This document shows, piece by piece, positions 61,035-64,000 of a DNA stretch of 64,000 bases (positions are counted from its first letter, which is position 1; the number at the start of each line of letters is the position of its first letter). The stretch is from assembly GCF_020736845.1 (NCBI RefSeq), contig NZ_JAFFQR010000095.1, positions 70,340 to 134,339 of the forward strand. Direction: 5' to 3'. The stretch is from Paenibacillus farraposensis (GTDB taxonomy: Bacteria > Bacillota > Bacilli > Paenibacillales > Paenibacillaceae). The translations under genes and the position numbers were made by a program. The notes beneath the pieces were generated by a model that saw only the letters and a program-made list of their open reading frames with translations, was not told the origin of the DNA and searched no databases.

Positions 61035-61814
61035 TTGGAAATATCGGGTATCAATTCGAGTTTGCCCGTCGTTACCGTAAGTTATCGACCTGATAATCAT
61101 ACCTGTGAGGCACAAGAAAACCGTGAAGACTATATCGTTGACTATTTATACGACTACGTAGGCCGTAGCCAGCCGCTCGAAACACCTGCTGGTTGGCTGG
61201 ATCTGAGAAATCAAACCTACGAAAGCTTCATTGTAAAAACAAAACGCACATACAAGAGTACAAGGTCCGCGGAGTATGCAGCTCGCAAGTCGTTAAGTAA
61301 AGGGTTCTATGTAAAGCCCTTTGTGAGAAGACTGTTTACTCCAGATATCATCTCGATTACTCATTCCAAGGAAATCCGCAGCGGGGGCCCGAGGAGTGGG
61401 TTTCTTCTTGAAACATTGGAGGATATCGGGGGGCCGCCACAGCAATATTATCACTTTCGGATGCCAGATTGTCCATTTCATTACTCCATTTTTTGGGGAG
61501 CTTTTATGGATGCGCCGGGTCACACACAGGGAGAAATAGTAACGAACGAACGGCTTGTCGGATTCATCCATTTGCGACGGACGGGTAACGTCGCCCTATA
61601 CACGCAAATACTCGGACATGGCGATTATTTGGTGGACGGGATTATGTTCCATCTCCATTTGCATATCGTGAAATGGATCTTGGACCAGAACAATCCTTAC
61701 GGTCAAGGATTGGAGCATTTGGTATATGGCCGTTACTATGACGGCGGGGAAGGCCGGATTACATGGCGGAAAAAAACGGGTTTCGAACCCGCCTATCTTG
61801 TTCATTCCGATTGA
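61035..61814 (+). CDS. Glycan-operon protein, unknown (possibly acyltransferase-like)
   Basis: This 259-residue protein starts with TTG five bases after AGGAGAGGAG. It has no signal peptide or membrane segment. The second half (GEIVTNERLVGFIHLRRTGN, HGDYLVDGIMFHLHLHIVKWIL) loosely resembles a GNAT/FemAB acyltransferase, which is only a guess. It lies between the GT4 gene and the deacetylase-like gene with 29 and 12 bases of spacing, so it surely takes part in the same pathway. Confidence 0.7.
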   Translation: MEISGINSSLPVVTVSYRPDNHTCEAQENREDYIVDYLYDYVGRSQPLETPAGWLDLRNQTYESFIVKTKRTYKSTRSAEYAARKSLSKGFYVKPFVRRLFTPDIISITHSKEIRSGGPRSGFLLETLEDIGGPPQQYYHFRMPDCPFHYSIFWGAFMDAPGHTQGEIVTNERLVGFIHLRRTGNVALYTQILGHGDYLVDGIMFHLHLHIVKWILDQNNPYGQGLEHLVYGRYYDGGEGRITWRKKTGFEPAYLVHSD

Positions 61815-61826
61815 AGGGAGAAATAA

Positions 61827-62795
61827 ATGAAAAAGCCAGACCAAACGGAGAAAAAGCTTACGATATTTATTACGATTGATACGGAAGACGCATATTTCAA
61901 TCCCCCCCGGCTGATCACCGGGGAGGGATTGCCGGAGCAGCCGGGAATCGGAAAAATAATGGATGTCATGGATCATTACCGGGTGAAAGGAAATTTTTTT
62001 CTGGATGTATACGATGTTAAGTACGATTCTGCCCTGCTCCAAAAGATTGCCCGGAATATTCATCTTAGGGGCCATGAAGTAGAGCTGCATACCCATCCGT
62101 TCGGAAGGCTTCCGTTTTACAGCAAGCCGATCTATGAGTACCCGCTACGGGAGCAAATTAATATTTTGGAGTACGGAAAACATTTCATCGCGGAGCAAAC
62201 GGGATCATGTCCGATTGCGCATAGAGGGGGATCTTATGCAGTTGACGAAAACACGCTTTACGCTTTATCGGAGATCGGCATACCGATCGATTCCTCGGTC
62301 TTTTATCAGCACCCCAATAATCATTTGGAACAAATCCCGACCACGAATAAGACAATTTCCTATTATAACATCATCGAGATTCCGGTCACCTATGTCAAAA
62401 TTATATCGAAAACCGGGGAACGTCTGAAATCCAAATTCGATCTGGATTGGTTATCTTATGATGAATTAGTGAAGGTCATCCAGCTGGCGAAAGCCCACGG
62501 GCTCAGAAAGATGACCCTTTTTTTGCACAGCTTTTCATTTATCAACAAGAAAACCAAGCCTGCTGGTGCTGCTGAGGATCCCTCGGCTCTGTTCAGGGAT
62601 AAATCATCGGGTGGAACGGTGTACTGTGAAATCTACGGAACCGACTATCCGGATATTTCTTCCTTCGAAAAGCTGCTTCACTACATGACGAGCGATCCCG
62701 AAATTGAAGTGACCACGTTTAAAGATTGGTACGCAAAACATAAGAACGAACCTCCGGGTGAAGATTATGTACCGGTCATCGACAGACTTTTGTGA
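61827..62795 (+). CDS. Polysaccharide deacetylase-like protein
   Basis: This 322-residue NodB-like TIM-barrel has the metal and catalytic motifs TIDTED (residues about 15-20), ELHTHPFGR (the H-x3-H-type zinc site), AHRGGSY (the Arg motif) and TLFLHSFSF (the last His). No signal peptide is present, so it acts in the cytoplasm, perhaps on lipid-linked or nucleotide-linked sugar. It is the last gene of the operon; a terminator follows. Confidence 0.85.
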   Translation: MKKPDQTEKKLTIFITIDTEDAYFNPPRLITGEGLPEQPGIGKIMDVMDHYRVKGNFFLDVYDVKYDSALLQKIARNIHLRGHEVELHTHPFGRLPFYSKPIYEYPLREQINILEYGKHFIAEQTGSCPIAHRGGSYAVDENTLYALSEIGIPIDSSVFYQHPNNHLEQIPTTNKTISYYNIIEIPVTYVKIISKTGERLKSKFDLDWLSYDELVKVIQLAKAHGLRKMTLFLHSFSFINKKTKPAGAAEDPSALFRDKSSGGTVYCEIYGTDYPDISSFEKLLHYMTSDPEIEVTTFKDWYAKHKNEPPGEDYVPVIDRLL

Positions 62796-62828
62796 TTATA
62801 CTCTTTCAAGTGCAAAAAGATGACGTTT

Positions 62829-62861
62829 CCCCTCCTAAAGCCAAACGCTTTTGAGGAGGGG
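62829..62861 (+). terminator. Terminator of the glycan operon
   Basis: CCCCTCCT pairs with AGGAGGGG, with an inner AAAGC/GCTTT stem around CAAAC. It lies 34 bases after the last stop and is followed by a weak T-rich tail. Confidence 0.65.
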
Positions 62862-62950
62862 ATCTTCTCGTTTTCACGGATAAAGTATCGAAAGGGGGAC
62901 AGTTGTGTTCTGGAAATAAGTCAAACGTAAGCGAAGATAAACGTGTGTAG

Positions 62951-63001
62951 AAAAAAACGAGGCCGCCCTCAAACAGAATGATCTGTTTTTGGGACAGCCC
63001 C
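62951..63001 (-). terminator. Terminator of the convergent repeat-protein operon
   Basis: On the minus strand GGGCTGTCCCAAAAACAG pairs with CTGTTTGAGGG-CGGCC and runs into seven T. It is about 25 bases past the stop of the 113-residue gene. Confidence 0.75.
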
Positions 63002-63024
63002 GTAATCCGGTCGGTCAAGAGAGT

Positions 63025-63366
63025 TTATTTAAGTTGTAATACTACAGAAGATGGATTCTTGTTGCTTCTGGATACTTTAATACCTGAACCGCCCTTATTT
63101 TGAGTAATTTCAAAAACAATCTTTCCAACTACTTTCGACACGTCTATTCTATAGACTTTTTGTGTTCCGGGCTCCAGGGTATCCTTAAGTGTAAGTTGGT
63201 CATCAACATACACGGGTAATGATTCTTTTTCCGACGAATTTTTATCGTATGCATTGAGGTTAAATTGACGACTAAATTTTTCGTTACTGTTTCTTATTTC
63301 CACATACAGACTATCGCTATCTTTCTTCGCAGGAAGTGTACAGCGCGAGATGTTTGTTTGTGACAT
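63025..63366 (-). CDS. Beta-rich protein next to the Asp-Ala repeat gene
   Basis: This 113-residue protein is Ser/Lys/Asn-rich with regular beta strands (DSDSLYVEIRNSNEKFS, QKVYRIDVSKVVGKIVFEI). It has no signal peptide. It lies 26 bases after the repeat-protein gene with an AGGAGGATT site, so they are cotranscribed. It may be a coat or capsule-associated component; the family is not known to me. Confidence 0.65.
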   Translation of the reverse strand: MSQTNISRCTLPAKKDSDSLYVEIRNSNEKFSRQFNLNAYDKNSSEKESLPVYVDDQLTLKDTLEPGTQKVYRIDVSKVVGKIVFEITQNKGGSGIKVSRSNKNPSSVVLQLK

Positions 63367-63392
63367 ACAATCCTCCTCAATCTTTTAATTTT

Positions 63393-64000
63393 TTACTCAT
63401 TTCTGAGAGAATTAATAGCATTAAGGATAGCTTTACGATTATCGTTTCCTCCTTGCAACAATCCGTTCAGTGTATTAGTCAGGCTTGAGATCAGACCATC
63501 TATTTTACTTGGATCCTGGTTTCCTTTTAAGGCTTCCAATATAGTAAGTGTAGATAAAGTCATAGCGACATATGCACCACTATTATCACTGTAGTTGATC
63601 ACGGTATTGTTTCCGTTCGTAAAGGTATTGTGCCCGGAGTCAGCTCTCGAATCCGCATCGGCTGTCGCTTCGGCATCGGCATCCGCATCGGCATCCGCGT
63701 CGGCATCCGCATCGGCTTTCGCTTCCGCATCGGCGTCAGCATCCGCATCCGCGTCGGCATCCGCATCGGCATCCGCATCCGCATCGGCATCGGCTTTCGC
63801 TTCCGCGTCGGCATCCGCGTCGGCATCCGCATCGGCTTTCGCTTCCGCATCGGCGTCAGCATCCGCATCCGCGTCGGCATCCGCATCGGCATCCGCATCC
63901 GCATCGGCTTTCGCTTCCGCGTCGGCATCCGCATCCGCATCGGCTTTCGCTTCCGCATCGGCGTCAGCATCCGCATCCGCGTCGGCATCCGCATCGGCAT
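63393..64000 (-). CDS. Asp-Ala repeat protein (partial, 5' end beyond window)
   Basis: The frame is open from the window edge to the stop at 63393, 202 codons. Residues encoded by about 63660-64000 are an almost pure (Asp-Ala)n repeat broken at intervals by DAEAKADA. The last 75 residues are non-repetitive: [19 protein letters not shown] then [19 protein letters not shown] and [14 protein letters not shown]. The DNA repeats have a higher-order period: GCTTCCGCATCGGCGTCAGC recurs at 63721, 63841 and 63949. Such acidic repeats occur in surface and spore-appendage proteins. Its neighbours suggest spore-surface function. Confidence 0.75.
   Translation of the reverse strand, partial: ADADADADADADADAEAKADADADADAEAKADADADADADADADADADADAEAKADADADADADAEAKADADADADADADADADADADADAEAKADADADADADADADAEATADADSRADSGHNTFTNGNNTVINYSDNSGAYVAMTLSTLTILEALKGNQDPSKIDGLISSLTNTLNGLLQGGNDNRKAILNAINSLRNE

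Noticed and set aside
61778..61797. A T-loop-like GTTTCGAACCC string suggesting a tRNA
   Set aside because: It lies inside a well-supported coding gene and has no acceptor or anticodon arms.
63599..64000. An open frame reading Met/Arg/Pro/Thr repeats on the minus strand
   Set aside because: It is an out-of-frame shadow of the Asp-Ala repeat; the Asp-Ala frame stays open beyond it and joins a normal C-terminal domain.
63660..64000. Short tandem repeats suggestive of a CRISPR array
   Set aside because: The units are 6-base codon pairs without spacers and all keep one coding frame.

Overview
The window looks like a Gram-positive, spore-forming Paenibacillus, most likely of the P. polymyxa group. 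The reasons are strong GGAGG-type ribosome binding sites, frequent TTG/GTG starts, sporulation genes (YtaF, a CgeB-like glycosyltransferase, a sigma-K-type promoter), a secreted GH48-FnIII-CBM3 cellulase, and an orphan diaminobutyrate aminotransferase of the kind that supplies polymyxin synthesis. The genus is inferred from gene content; no rRNA gene is present.

From 1 to about 30.7 kb lies the right-hand part of a prophage; its tail and lysis genes are outside the window. Nearly all of it is on the minus strand. In transcription order it runs: excisionase and Cro-like genes, a replication block (ParB-like protein, ORF6C protein, DnaD-like replisome organizer, DnaI-like helicase loader, its own beta sliding clamp, DUF1064 nuclease), small accessory genes, HNH protein, two orphan DNA methyltransferases, ArpU-like late regulator, and then packaging and head genes (small terminase, large terminase, portal, protease/scaffold, major capsid, connectors). 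The lysogeny side (TTG-started repressor, ImmA-like peptidase, tyrosine integrase) is on the plus strand at 28.5-30.6 kb and faces the early genes across a four-site operator. Three cargo units interrupt the phage plan: a TIR-like (PF10137-type) predicted NADase between large terminase and portal with its own terminator, a YozG-type regulator plus DUF2975 membrane protein pair, and a ribbon-helix-helix regulator with an excellent divergent promoter/operator.

From 30.9 to 55.4 kb is ordinary chromosome with signs of decay: aldo/keto reductase, ferritin, GH48 cellulase, DUF423 protein, sugar-phosphate isomerase-like protein, type II thioesterase, a GH94 phosphorylase pseudogene with three one-base deletions, diguanylate cyclase, quinone reductase, diaminobutyrate aminotransferase, OmpR-type regulator, a large hybrid histidine kinase, chemoreceptor, YtaF, XRE-DUF1232 protein, RluF-like pseudouridine synthase, VOC protein, and several gene remnants.

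From 56.0 to 62.8 kb a tight five-gene operon (nucleotide-sugar dehydrogenase, CgeB-like bipartite glycosyltransferase, GT4 glycosyltransferase, unknown protein, polysaccharide deacetylase-like protein) begins with a sequence matching a sigma-K promoter. It converges on two minus-strand genes, the second of which encodes a protein with a long Asp-Ala repeat that runs off the window. I read this as a candidate late-sporulation surface-glycan locus. The two best leads for something undescribed are the prophage TIR cargo gene and this sporulation glycan/repeat-protein island.
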